From JBKHDT01 sp049974825 (lineage in GTDB: Bacteria; Pseudomonadota; Gammaproteobacteria; Halothiobacillales; Halothiobacillaceae): 26,100 nucleotides of DNA. The translations under genes were made by a program, and so were the position numbers. The stretch spans positions 1 through 26,100 of the forward strand of contig JBNGDJ010000023.1 of the NCBI GenBank assembly GCA_049974825.1, read 5' to 3'. The notes below the pieces were generated by a model. The model made no database searches. It saw only the letters and a list, made by a program, of their open reading frames with translations, and was not told the origin of the DNA. Below, piece by piece: positions 5,827 through 14,367 of the stretch (position 1 is the stretch's first letter; the number at the start of each line of letters is the position of its first letter).

Positions 5827-7916
5827 GCCGGGTCGCTCGCTCCAATGCTTTGGGGATCATGCTGCCCGTAGAACCGGGCAAAATCTTCATGCTTCATGGG
5901 CCGACCGAGCAGGTAACCCTGAATCTGGTCGACACCGATGGCATCCAGGTAATCTTGCTGGCGCTGGGTTTCCACGCCTTCTGCAATCGTTTCCAGGTCC
6001 ATGCTCTGAGCCATGACGGTAATGGCCCGCACGATGGCGCGGTCACTGGGTTCTTGAACGATGTTCTTGACGAAGGCCCGGTCGATCTTGATCGTGTCCA
6101 GCGGAAACCGCAGCAGGTATTCCAGCGACGAGTAGCCGATGCCGAAGTCGTCGATGGCGATCTTGAAGCCTTGTTCACGCCACTGATGCAGCTGCACGAT
6201 GGTGCCCTGCGGGTCCTGCATGGCAATGCTTTCGGTGATTTCCAGCTTGACGTGCTTCGGCGCGATCCCGGCCGCGGATACGGCCGACTCGAGAATCTCG
6301 GGCAAACGGGCGTCCTGGAACTGCCTTGGCGAGAGATTGACCCCCATCAGCACTTGGATGTCCCGGTCGCGCCATGCCCGCTGCTGCCGGCAGGCTTCGC
6401 GCAGCATCCATTCTCCCAGCTCGTTGATCAGCCCCATTTCCTCAAGTAGCGGGATGAACTGGGGCGGTGGAATCAGTCCCAGCTCTGGATGTTCCCAGCG
6501 GATCAGCGCCTCGACGCCAACAAGTGCGTTGTCTGACAGTTGCATCTGGGGCTGGTAGACAAGGTGAAACTGCGCGAAGTCCGCCTGCACGGCCTCGCGC
6601 AGGGCGAATTCCAGCTTGAGGATGCGGGTGGCCCGGTCGTCCTGGCTGGCCTCTGCCACGGCCAGTGGCTCTCCGGTCTGTCGGGCGCGCTGCTGGGCTT
6701 CCTGTGCCGCCTGGACCAGCCCTTCGGCATTGCCGGCATGCTCGGGAGCCAGCGCGATGCCCCCGGTCATGGAGAGAAACACCGTCTGATCCGCGACGTT
6801 TGATGCCCGGCTGATCTCGGCCAGAAAAACCTCCGTGGCGCCCCGGATGCGTTCCAGGTCGTCGTGGGGGAAGGTCAGCGCGAACTCGTCGCCGTCGAGC
6901 CGGGCGATTTCCACCTCCTCTGGCAGAACCTGCTTCATGCGCCCGGCCACGATTTTCAGGATCTGGTCGCCGGCCTGGATGCCCAGCGCGTCGTTGAGGC
7001 GACCAAAGCGGTTGATGTCGAGTACCACCAGCCCGACTCCGCGCGCGCCCCGATCAATTTCCGCATCAAGCTGATGCAGCAGCATCTTGCGGTTGGGCAG
7101 GCCGGTGAGCTGATCGTGCAGCGTCATGTGCTGCACCATGGTCTCGGTTTCGCGGACGGCAGTCAGGTCCTGGAATGCGCCCTCGTAGATCAATGCGCCG
7201 GATGTGTCGGAATCTGGTTCGGCGATCAGGTGCAGGACCAGCGGGTTGTCGCCCTGGACTGTCAGCCGGATCTCGATATCGAAACGGGTGCCGTTGTTCT
7301 CCGCAACCTGAAAGGCGTCGCGCAGTCGACGGGCATCTTCCTCGCGGGTCCGACTGCAGAGCTTTTCCGGCGTGTCCATGTGCTCCGGGGGGATTCCGGT
7401 AAGCGTCTCCAGCGACTCGGACCACTCGATGTGGCCCGAGTCGACCCGCCAGGCCCAGAAGCCCAGCCGGGCAATTTTCTGGGCGTTGATCTGCTGCAGG
7501 CGGGCCCGCTGCAATGCGGCGCTGTCACAGCGCGCCCGCCACGCATACTGAAGGCGGGCCGTCAGCAGGGGTAAGTTGATGGGCTTGGTGATGAAGTCCG
7601 TGGCACCGGAATTGAAGGCTTCGGTGATGTCGGCGGTGTCATCGGCGGAGGTGAGCATGATGATGGGCGTGCCGGGAACGGACTCGATCTTGCGGATGGC
7701 CTGGCAGGCCTCAAAACCGTTCATTTCGGGCATCATCACGTCCATCAGGACCAGATCCGGGACGTGCCGGATAAAGGCCTCGACGCCTTCGCGGCCATTC
7801 TCCGCTGCAAGAAACTCGTATCCGTTGTTGCGCAGGATGCTTCTGATAAGCATCCGGGTGGACATGTCGTCGTCTACGACGAGGACCTTGATCGGCTGCT
7901 GGTCGGTCTGGGCCAC
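5823..7916 (-). CDS. response regulator with REC-PAS-GGDEF-EAL domains (cyclic di-GMP turnover)
   Basis: 697 residues. The receiver (8-125) has D15/D16, phospho-acceptor D59, T89 and K111. A PAS domain spans about 145-255. The GGDEF domain (265-425) looks degenerate: the signature is DGDEF (341-345), the usual lysine of the DxDxFK motif is Gly305, and no RxxD inhibitory site precedes it. The EAL domain (435-685) keeps E469 in EAL, N527, E559, D589/D590 in DDFGIGYSS, K610, E646 and Q666, so cyclic di-GMP phosphodiesterase activity is likely. Start is GTG at 7916 with a weak AGGCAG upstream; the next in-frame ATG falls inside the receiver. The stop overlaps the FIST start (ATGA). It is the probable output of the FIST/kinase pair; Legionella carries a comparable trio. 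Confidence 0.9.
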   Translation of the reverse strand: MAQTDQQPIKVLVVDDDMSTRMLIRSILRNNGYEFLAAENGREGVEAFIRHVPDLVLMDVMMPEMNGFEACQAIRKIESVPGTPIIMLTSADDTADITEAFNSGATDFITKPINLPLLTARLQYAWRARCDSAALQRARLQQINAQKIARLGFWAWRVDSGHIEWSESLETLTGIPPEHMDTPEKLCSRTREEDARRLRDAFQVAENNGTRFDIEIRLTVQGDNPLVLHLIAEPDSDTSGALIYEGAFQDLTAVRETETMVQHMTLHDQLTGLPNRKMLLHQLDAEIDRGARGVGLVVLDINRFGRLNDALGIQAGDQILKIVAGRMKQVLPEEVEIARLDGDEFALTFPHDDLERIRGATEVFLAEISRASNVADQTVFLSMTGGIALAPEHAGNAEGLVQAAQEAQQRARQTGEPLAVAEASQDDRATRILKLEFALREAVQADFAQFHLVYQPQMQLSDNALVGVEALIRWEHPELGLIPPPQFIPLLEEMGLINELGEWMLREACRQQRAWRDRDIQVLMGVNLSPRQFQDARLPEILESAVSAAGIAPKHVKLEITESIAMQDPQGTIVQLHQWREQGFKIAIDDFGIGYSSLEYLLRFPLDTIKIDRAFVKNIVQEPSDRAIVRAITVMAQSMDLETIAEGVETQRQQDYLDAIGVDQIQGYLLGRPMKHEDFARFYGQHDPQSIGASDPA

Positions 7917-8026
7917 GGATCATTCTGCCTGTGTTGTGCAAGCCGGTTGCATGAGCTGCGCTGCTGCTTGTCCTTCGCGCACCGCAGGCAATCGGCGGGG
8001 GTCGACTGCCGGGCTGCGTGGGTGAA

Positions 8027-8175
8027 GGAATCTCTGCACGAATGCAGACCTTCCCGTGCCGGTCTCGGATGCCCTGCCGCACAATGGCGCAAGCCATTGA
8101 ATCGCGGAGCCCGGGCCGAGCATGTATCCGCCCGGGCGTTGCTGCACGAATCCACGGAGGGATTTGTGCAGAGTG
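8027..8175 (+). repeat. multi-hairpin intergenic repeat, shorter form
   Basis: It begins with TCTGCA (8033-8038), a CGAA loop and TGCAGA (8043-8048), flanked by GGAA/TTCC. A GCCCTGC segment follows, then CAATGGC (8082-8088), a GCAA loop and GCCATTG (8093-8099). Next is a GC-rich CCCGGGC stem, then the end module GCACGAATCC...GGATTTGTGC followed by AGAGT. Bases 8067-8127 are identical (61 of 61) to the reverse complement of 21322-21382. Relative to that copy it lacks a module of about 45 bp before the end hairpin. It occupies the gap between the 1150-residue kinase gene (ending at 8204) and the response regulator gene (starting at 7916), both on the minus strand. Confidence 0.88.
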
Positions 8176-8203
8176 TCCTTGACAAGGGTCGAGGCTAGGA
8201 CCC

Positions 8204-11200
8204 TCAGGCGTACCGTTGCGCCAGCAGTGTCTTGGTCCGCTCGGCCATTGGCTCAATGCGGGCCACGGTCTGCCCATCAACCGATTCGCCATCATGGGCG
8301 CTTTGCTCGATCTGTCGCGCCAGATCAGAGAGCCCCAGAGCCCCGAGGTTGCCCGCGCTGCCTTTCAGCGCATGAGCCCGCCGGCGAATTTCGTCCATGT
8401 CTTTCGATGCCAGCGCACGCTTGAGGTCGTCGAGCTGATTGTCCAGACTGTTCAGGAAGAAGTCGACGATCTCGCGGATTTCATCACCGAGTGCCTCTTC
8501 CAGGCCCTCGAGCATGGTGTTGTCGATGACCTCGTCGTCCACGGGCATGTCTCCTTGCTTGCTGTGCTGCTCTGGTGCTTGCGTTCGTTCGGCTGGCGTA
8601 TCGCCGATCAGACTGGCAATCGCCTCAAGCAGTTGTTCTCGATTGTAGGGTTTGCTCAAGACCGCGTCCATGCCGGCCGATAGACAAATGTCCACTTGTT
8701 CGGTGCCGGCGTGTGCGGTCAGGGCCAGAATGGGCAGCCGGGCCCACCCTTGCGATTGCTCGTTTTCCCGGATTTGTCGGGTGGCCTCGGGGCCGTCCAT
8801 CACCGGCATCTGGCAGTCCATCAAAACCAGATCGAATTCCCGGTCCTGCGTCAGGCAGGCGACGGCCTCGGCACCGTCGACGCATTCCGCGACCTCGGCG
8901 CCCTCGCGCCCAAGCAGACGCCGCGCCAGCAGCCGGTTGACCTGGTTGTCCTCCACCACCAAGACCCGTCGGCCCAAGAGCGACGTGCCGGTGGCAGGCC
9001 CTTCGGACTCGTTTTCCGTTGGGTCGGGCAGGCGGGCGGCCAGGGCGCTGCGGTCCGTTCTGGTGGCTGTTTCGTTTGTGGTCGTGGCTGGTGATGCGAC
9101 GAGGCTGACCAAGGCATGGGCCAGGGCATCCTGACTGGTGGGCTTGGCCAGCGCCTGGTCGATCAGCCCCTCTGCCGCGGCTTGTTGATCGCGGGCATCC
9201 CCGGCGGAGGAGAGAATCACCAGCCGAATCTCGGGATCGACTTGCCTGATCCGTGCGGCCAGGTCCAGGCCGTCCATCTGCGGCATCATGCGGTCAATGA
9301 CGGCTGCGGCCACGCGATCGGCGTTGCTGTCCCGACGCAGCCAGTCGAGCGCCTGAAGGGGGTTGGCGAAGCCGTGCGGCCGCATGCCCCAGGCGACGGC
9401 ATTGCGTTCCAGGATCAGCCGATTGGTATTGATGTCGTCCACCACCAGCAACCCGCGCCCGGCAAGAGTGCGCGTGTCCACGGGGCGGGTCGCATCCTCG
9501 GGCTGGTGGTCGGCCGGTACCAGCGCCAGGTCGAAATAAAAGGTGCTGCCAACGCCGGGTTGGGACTCAAGCTGAAGCTGGCCGCCCATCAGGGAAACGA
9601 GGCGTTGGCTCAGCGCCAGGCCCAGCCCGGTTCCGCCGTACTTGCGGGTGGTGGACTCGTCCGCCTGGCGGAAAGGTTCGAAGATGTGCGCCTGGGCCTC
9701 CTGGGAAATCCCGATTCCGGTGTCGCGCACGGAAAACCGGACCTGGTCACCCGTTATGCCGGCACTTAGCGTGACTTCGCCTGTTTCGGTGAACTTGATG
9801 GCATTGCCCAGCAAATTCAGCAGCACCTGGCGCAGACGCAGGGGGTCGCCCATGATGTGCCGAGGCAGGGCCGGGTCGATGTCGAGGTTCAGCTCCAGGT
9901 GCTTCTGGTGGGCGCGGGCGGCCATCAGCTTGCCCGTATGCTCGATGACTTCCACCACGTCGAAAGCGACATGCTCAATGTCCAGGTGGCCGGCATCCAC
10001 CTTGGAGACGTCCAGGATGTCGTTGAGCAGGGCGAGCAGCAGCTCGCCAGAGCGTTGCGCGATTTCCAGATATTCGCGCTGTTCTGGGCTTAGCTCGGTA
10101 TCCAGCGCCAGCTCCAGCATGCCCATCACGCCATTCATGGGCGTTCTGATTTCGTGGCTCATGTTGGCCAGGAAGCTGGATTTCATCCGGGCAGCGCGCT
10201 CGGCCGCTTCCCGCGCTTCGTCCTGGGCTCGCTGCATCTCGATCCGCTGCGTCATGTCCCGGAAGACCGTGACCGAGCCGACGATCCGACCATCGCGAAT
10301 CATTGGAGCGCAAGTGACCTCCACCGGCAGGACGGTACCGTCCGACCTGCGAAACCCTTCGCGTTCGGCGTAGTAGACATCGCCGCGCAGGGTGGCAACG
10401 CGGATCGGGCAGCGCTCCATGGGGACGGCTTCGCCGTGATGGTCGTGGGCGTGGATCAGGTCGTGGACCCGCGCGTTTTCAAGCTGCGTCCGTGAGAAGC
10501 CAAGGATGCGCTCCAGCGCTGGATTCCAGTAGGTCATTCGGCCGTCGCGGTCCTGCACGAACAGCCCCTCAAGCATGTTGTCGGTAATGGCCTTGAGCGT
10601 ATGCCGCTCGTTGGCCAGCACGCGCCGCGCAGCCCGCTGCCGATAGATGAACCAGAGCAGCAGGGCCAGCAGCAAGCCGGCGCCCAGCGCCATGACCAGG
10701 TAGTTCCGGGCAGCCTGGCTGAGCTCAGGCAGATCGGCGTAGCTGACCAGGTAGCCCGCCTGGGCCCCGGAGATGTCGTGAATGGGCATGAACTGGATGG
10801 CGGCGTAGTCCAGGCCCCGAAGGCGCACCGGGACCGAAAAAGTCCGGTCCTCGGCCATTGACGCGCGAATCTGCGACCAGCGCGCCTGCACCCGCCGTTC
10901 CAGGACGACCTGTCTTTCGGATCGGATCAACTCGGTTTCATGCGACAGCCGGGCTTGCAGGTCCTCGATTACGTAGTCCGGGTTGACCTGCACCGGATAG
11001 AGCAGGTCGTCGGTGTGCTCTCCGATCCGGGCGTCCAGATTGGCCCGGCGCAGCCAGAAGGTGAACTCGTGGTCCGGCATGACCTCGGACAGCCCGGCGC
11101 GGATCGCCTCGAAGTCGATGCTGGTCTCCACCGAGCCGATCAGGCGGTCCTCGATCCGGACTGGAAAGACGAAACGGTAGCCATGAAACAGCTTGCCGTT

Positions 11201-11656
11201 CTCGAATCCCCGCGCCGGCTTGCCCGTCTCCAGCACCATCCGCACGCTGGGGCGCGCGGCCAGAAGGCTGTCCCCGGAAACCTCTGGGCGATGAAACCTC
11301 AGGTAGCTGTCTCCCTCCGCGGTGTGAAAATGCAGCTGGACCAGGTTGTAGCGGGTCATGTGCTGATAGTCGTCCCAGAGCAGCCGCAAAAGTCGGCCGC
11401 GCAGGATGGCCTGTTCCTCGTCGGAGGCCTGCAGACCCTGGTGGAACAGTCGGCGTACCCCGGGACGGGAAAACAGCGTGTCGTGCATCAGGTCCGCCAC
11501 CTGGCCGTAGGTTTGGGTAATGGCGGCGTAGGCACTCAGGGTTTCGCGACTCTTGGCCTCGAGAATGTCCTCGGCACTCTTGGACCACAGGGCATGAACC
11601 CCGGCCAGCAGGATGCCTTCGAGCAGAACGAGAATGACGAGGAAAGGCCACTTCAC
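8204..11656 (-). CDS. membrane hybrid histidine kinase (dCache-like/PAS/HisKA/HATPase/REC/REC/Hpt)
   Basis: 1150 residues. TM1 is 4-22 and TM2 is 319-338. The periplasmic region between them (about 25-315) looks like a double-Cache sensor (HFHTAEGDSYLRFHRPE, RPSVRMVLETGKPARGFENG, FVFPV). A PAS domain covers 350-470. HisKA has H501 in NMSHEIRTPMNG. HATPase has NLLGNAIKF (614-622), DTGIG (645-649) and GGTGLGL (674-680). Receiver 1 has D740/D741, D788 and K838. Receiver 2 has E902/D903, D947, T980 and K1002. The C-terminal Hpt has H1095 in RAHALKGSAGN. All phosphorelay residues are present. The GTG start overlaps the TGA of the binding-protein gene (GTGA), so the periplasmic protein is the likely sensory partner. 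A separate response regulator must receive the final phosphate; the one at 5823-7916 is the nearest. Confidence 0.92.
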   Translation of the reverse strand: MKWPFLVILVLLEGILLAGVHALWSKSAEDILEAKSRETLSAYAAITQTYGQVADLMHDTLFSRPGVRRLFHQGLQASDEEQAILRGRLLRLLWDDYQHMTRYNLVQLHFHTAEGDSYLRFHRPEVSGDSLLAARPSVRMVLETGKPARGFENGKLFHGYRFVFPVRIEDRLIGSVETSIDFEAIRAGLSEVMPDHEFTFWLRRANLDARIGEHTDDLLYPVQVNPDYVIEDLQARLSHETELIRSERQVVLERRVQARWSQIRASMAEDRTFSVPVRLRGLDYAAIQFMPIHDISGAQAGYLVSYADLPELSQAARNYLVMALGAGLLLALLLWFIYRQRAARRVLANERHTLKAITDNMLEGLFVQDRDGRMTYWNPALERILGFSRTQLENARVHDLIHAHDHHGEAVPMERCPIRVATLRGDVYYAEREGFRRSDGTVLPVEVTCAPMIRDGRIVGSVTVFRDMTQRIEMQRAQDEAREAAERAARMKSSFLANMSHEIRTPMNGVMGMLELALDTELSPEQREYLEIAQRSGELLLALLNDILDVSKVDAGHLDIEHVAFDVVEVIEHTGKLMAARAHQKHLELNLDIDPALPRHIMGDPLRLRQVLLNLLGNAIKFTETGEVTLSAGITGDQVRFSVRDTGIGISQEAQAHIFEPFRQADESTTRKYGGTGLGLALSQRLVSLMGGQLQLESQPGVGSTFYFDLALVPADHQPEDATRPVDTRTLAGRGLLVVDDINTNRLILERNAVAWGMRPHGFANPLQALDWLRRDSNADRVAAAVIDRMMPQMDGLDLAARIRQVDPEIRLVILSSAGDARDQQAAAEGLIDQALAKPTSQDALAHALVSLVASPATTTNETATRTDRSALAARLPDPTENESEGPATGTSLLGRRVLVVEDNQVNRLLARRLLGREGAEVAECVDGAEAVACLTQDREFDLVLMDCQMPVMDGPEATRQIRENEQSQGWARLPILALTAHAGTEQVDICLSAGMDAVLSKPYNREQLLEAIASLIGDTPAERTQAPEQHSKQGDMPVDDEVIDNTMLEGLEEALGDEIREIVDFFLNSLDNQLDDLKRALASKDMDEIRRRAHALKGSAGNLGALGLSDLARQIEQSAHDGESVDGQTVARIEPMAERTKTLLAQRYA

Positions 11657-12582
11657 CGCATGGCCTCCGCACTGGTCTCGCCCGGCGGGGGCGTGTCAGG
11701 TGCTTGTGCCCCGTCCGGGAACTGGATCCGTTCAAAGTCCCGTCGGATGGCATCGTAGTCAGCATCGTTTGCCGGCAACGTGCCGTTGATCATATTGGCC
11801 GGCCAGTTTTCCCGAAGAACCTCGTGGTCCGGGGCCAGGGCAAGAAAGCCCCGGCGCAGTTTCTCCCGCGTGGCAGCATCCAGGGTGCGGGTATTGGCCA
11901 CCAGCGTGAAGCCCGGCAGGGGCATGGTGTCGGCCAGTGGCTGCAGGCCGACGGATGCGTAGCGGTCGGCCAGGTGGTCCTTGATGATCCCGATGTCATG
12001 TCCGCCGGTGACCACGCTGATGGCGATCTGGTCATGGCGGCCAATGAACGCGAAGTCGGTGGTGGCCACGTCGATGTCCGCCTGCTCCAGGATGGTGGCT
12101 GCGGCAAAGTAGCCACAGGTCGAATAGGGCTGGGTCAGGGCCAGCCGGGCGTCTGCATACTGGTCCAGGGGGCGTCGGTCATCCGCAAAGGCCACCAGGG
12201 TGCAGCGGTAGTGATCCCGGCCGTCCGTATCGCGAAAGCGGACCAGGGGCTCGACCTGCGGATGATGCTGGCTCAGGCGGACGTAGGGCAGGGGGCCGAG
12301 AATCGCCAGGTCGATCTCGTCACGCTCGAAGCCGGCGATGACCGCTTCGTAGCGCAGGATGTTCTGGACGGAAACGGGCCGGTCGAGCAGGTTTTCGATG
12401 AATTCGGCCGGGCCAATCTGGCTGCGGATGGCATCGGCACGGGAGTCAAACAGGGTCGGCGCCAGCACCAGCGGATCAGTCTCTGCGCCGGTCGGCACCG
12501 ACATGGCCAGCGCAAGCGCAGAGGCCATGGCAGCGACCTGCCAGCGGGACAGTCCAACCCGGTACTTTCCCTCATGAAGCAT
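11653..12582 (-). CDS. PhnD/SsuA-type periplasmic substrate-binding protein
   Basis: 309 residues from the ATG at 12582. A signal peptide is clear: basic N-terminus (KYRVGLSRW), hydrophobic core (15-28), cleavage probably near TGA-ETD (about 33). The mature part begins with a strand LVLAPT and has YEAVIAGFERDEIDLAILGPLPYV (79-101), typical of phosphonate/phosphite-type binding proteins, and a Cys-containing LTQPYSTCGYFAA segment. No ABC permease or ATPase is linked. The next gene is a membrane kinase with a four-base overlap, so it probably acts as a ligand-presenting sensor rather than a transporter component. A TTG at 12588 directly after the glnS stop is an alternative start; the ATG has AAGAAG better spaced. 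The ligand is unknown. Confidence 0.85.
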   Translation of the reverse strand: MLHEGKYRVGLSRWQVAAMASALALAMSVPTGAETDPLVLAPTLFDSRADAIRSQIGPAEFIENLLDRPVSVQNILRYEAVIAGFERDEIDLAILGPLPYVRLSQHHPQVEPLVRFRDTDGRDHYRCTLVAFADDRRPLDQYADARLALTQPYSTCGYFAAATILEQADIDVATTDFAFIGRHDQIAISVVTGGHDIGIIKDHLADRYASVGLQPLADTMPLPGFTLVANTRTLDAATREKLRRGFLALAPDHEVLRENWPANMINGTLPANDADYDAIRRDFERIQFPDGAQAPDTPPPGETSAEAMR

Positions 12583-12588
12583 AGGCAA

Positions 12589-14310
12589 TCACTTCTTTCC
12601 CTTGGCCCAGGAATCGCGCAGGGTGACACAGCGATTGTAGACGGGCCGATCGTGATTGTGGTCCCGGATATCCGACACGAAGTAGCCGTTGCGCTCGAAC
12701 TGGAAGCGCGACTCGGGCGGTGCCTCCGCCAGCGCGGGTTCCATGTAGCAGCGCCGGACCTGCTTGCTGTCGGGGTTGAGATCGTCGATGAAGTCGCGCT
12801 TGAGGTCATCCGGGTCGCCTTCCCGGCGGCCACCTGGTGCGGGGACATCGAACAGGCGGTCGTAGATGCGCACGCTGCCCTCCACGGCATGGGCGGCGCT
12901 GAGCCAGTGGATATTGCCCTTGACCTTGCGACTCTCGGCGCCCGGCGTGCCGGACTTGGTATCCGGGTCGTACTCGGCATGAATGATTGTCACCCGTCCT
13001 TCGGCATCTTTCTCGAAACCGGTGCAGCGGATGATGTAGCCGTAGCGCAGGCGCACCTCGCCGTCAGGCTTCAGGCGGAAGAATTTCTTCGGTGGCTCCT
13101 CCATGAAGTCCTCGCGCTCGATCCACAGTTCGCGCGTCAGGGGTACCACGCGCTGGCCGAGTTCCGGCTTCTGGGGATGATTGGGAGCAAGACACTCCTC
13201 GACCCGGTCCTCGGGGAAGTTGGTCAGCACCAGCTTCACCGGGTCCAGAATCGCAATGCGTCGTTCGGCTTGCTCGTTGAGGTCCTCGCGCATGCAGTCC
13301 TCAAGCACGCCCATGTCGATCAGGCTGTCGGAGCGTGACACGCCGATCCGGTCGGCAAACAGCCGCAGACCGGAGGGCGTGAAGCCCCGCCGGCGCGCAC
13401 CCTTGAGCGTCGGCATCCGGGGGTCGTCCCAGCCATCGACATGTCCCTCCTGGATCAGCTGGATCAGCTTTCGCTTCGAGAGCACCGTGTAGGTCAGGTT
13501 GAGCCGGGCGAATTCGGTCTGGCGGGGCAGGTTTTCCCGGTCGAAATGACCCAGCTCTGCCAGTCGGTGCAGGAACCAGTCGTAGAGCGCGCGATGGTCC
13601 TCGAACTCGAGCGTGCACAGCGAATGGGTGATCCCTTCGATGGCATCGGACAGGCAGTGCGCGTAGTCGTACATCGGGTAGATGCACCAGGCATCACCCG
13701 TGCGATGGTGATGCGCGCGGCGGATGCGGTAGATGGTCGGATCGCGCATGTTCATGTTGGGCGATGCCATGTCGATCTTCGCACGCAGCACGTGACTGCC
13801 GTCCGGGAATTCGCCGTCACGCATCCGCCGGAGCAGGTCGAGGTTTTCGTCAACGGGCCGGTCCCGGTAGGGGCTGTCCTTGCCGGGCTCGGTCAGCGTG
13901 CCGCGGTTTTCCCGCATCTGTTCCGGCGTCTGCGAATCCACGTAGGCCAGGCCGGCTTCGACCAGGGACTCGGCACACTCGTAGAGCTTCCGAAAATAAT
14001 TGGAGGTGAAGTCGGTGGGTTTCGGCCAGTCAAAGCCGAGCCAGGCGACATCCTCCTCGATGGCGCGGACGTACTCGTCGTCTTCCTTGACCGGGTTGGT
14101 GTCGTCAAAGCGCAGGTGACAGATGCCGCCGTAATCCCGGGCGAGCCCGAAGTTCAGGAAGATGCTCTTGGCATGGCCCAGATGCAGGTAGCCGTTGGGT
14201 TCCGGGGGAAAGCGGGTCTCGACCCGGCCGTCCCAATGACCGGCTGACCGGTCGGCATCAATCAGGTTGCGGATGAAGTGAACGGGCGTAGTGTTTTCGT
14301 TGGCACTCAT
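12589..14310 (-). CDS. glnS: glutaminyl-tRNA synthetase
   Basis: Class I aminoacyl-tRNA synthetase that charges tRNA-Gln with glutamine in the cytosol. The 573-residue length is slightly longer than E. coli GlnS. The HIGH-type motif is HLGH (43-46), preceded by PPEPNGYL, and the KMSKS-type motif is VLSKR (276-280). RFDDTNP (67-73), IDMASPNMNMRDP (179-191) and the anticodon-binding beta-barrel region (FPEDR, REDF, GYIIRC) follow in the usual order. The ATG at 14310 agrees with the expected N-terminus. The TGA stop is followed within 6 bases by the start of the periplasmic binding-protein gene, so this housekeeping gene appears to lead the sensory unit downstream. Confidence 0.97.
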   Translation of the reverse strand: MSANENTTPVHFIRNLIDADRSAGHWDGRVETRFPPEPNGYLHLGHAKSIFLNFGLARDYGGICHLRFDDTNPVKEDDEYVRAIEEDVAWLGFDWPKPTDFTSNYFRKLYECAESLVEAGLAYVDSQTPEQMRENRGTLTEPGKDSPYRDRPVDENLDLLRRMRDGEFPDGSHVLRAKIDMASPNMNMRDPTIYRIRRAHHHRTGDAWCIYPMYDYAHCLSDAIEGITHSLCTLEFEDHRALYDWFLHRLAELGHFDRENLPRQTEFARLNLTYTVLSKRKLIQLIQEGHVDGWDDPRMPTLKGARRRGFTPSGLRLFADRIGVSRSDSLIDMGVLEDCMREDLNEQAERRIAILDPVKLVLTNFPEDRVEECLAPNHPQKPELGQRVVPLTRELWIEREDFMEEPPKKFFRLKPDGEVRLRYGYIIRCTGFEKDAEGRVTIIHAEYDPDTKSGTPGAESRKVKGNIHWLSAAHAVEGSVRIYDRLFDVPAPGGRREGDPDDLKRDFIDDLNPDSKQVRRCYMEPALAEAPPESRFQFERNGYFVSDIRDHNHDRPVYNRCVTLRDSWAKGKK

Positions 14311-14367
14311 GGGTGTCTCGGTGCGTTTCTTTTGGTCTTGTGCGTTTGCTGGGCGGGTATCGGGTGT

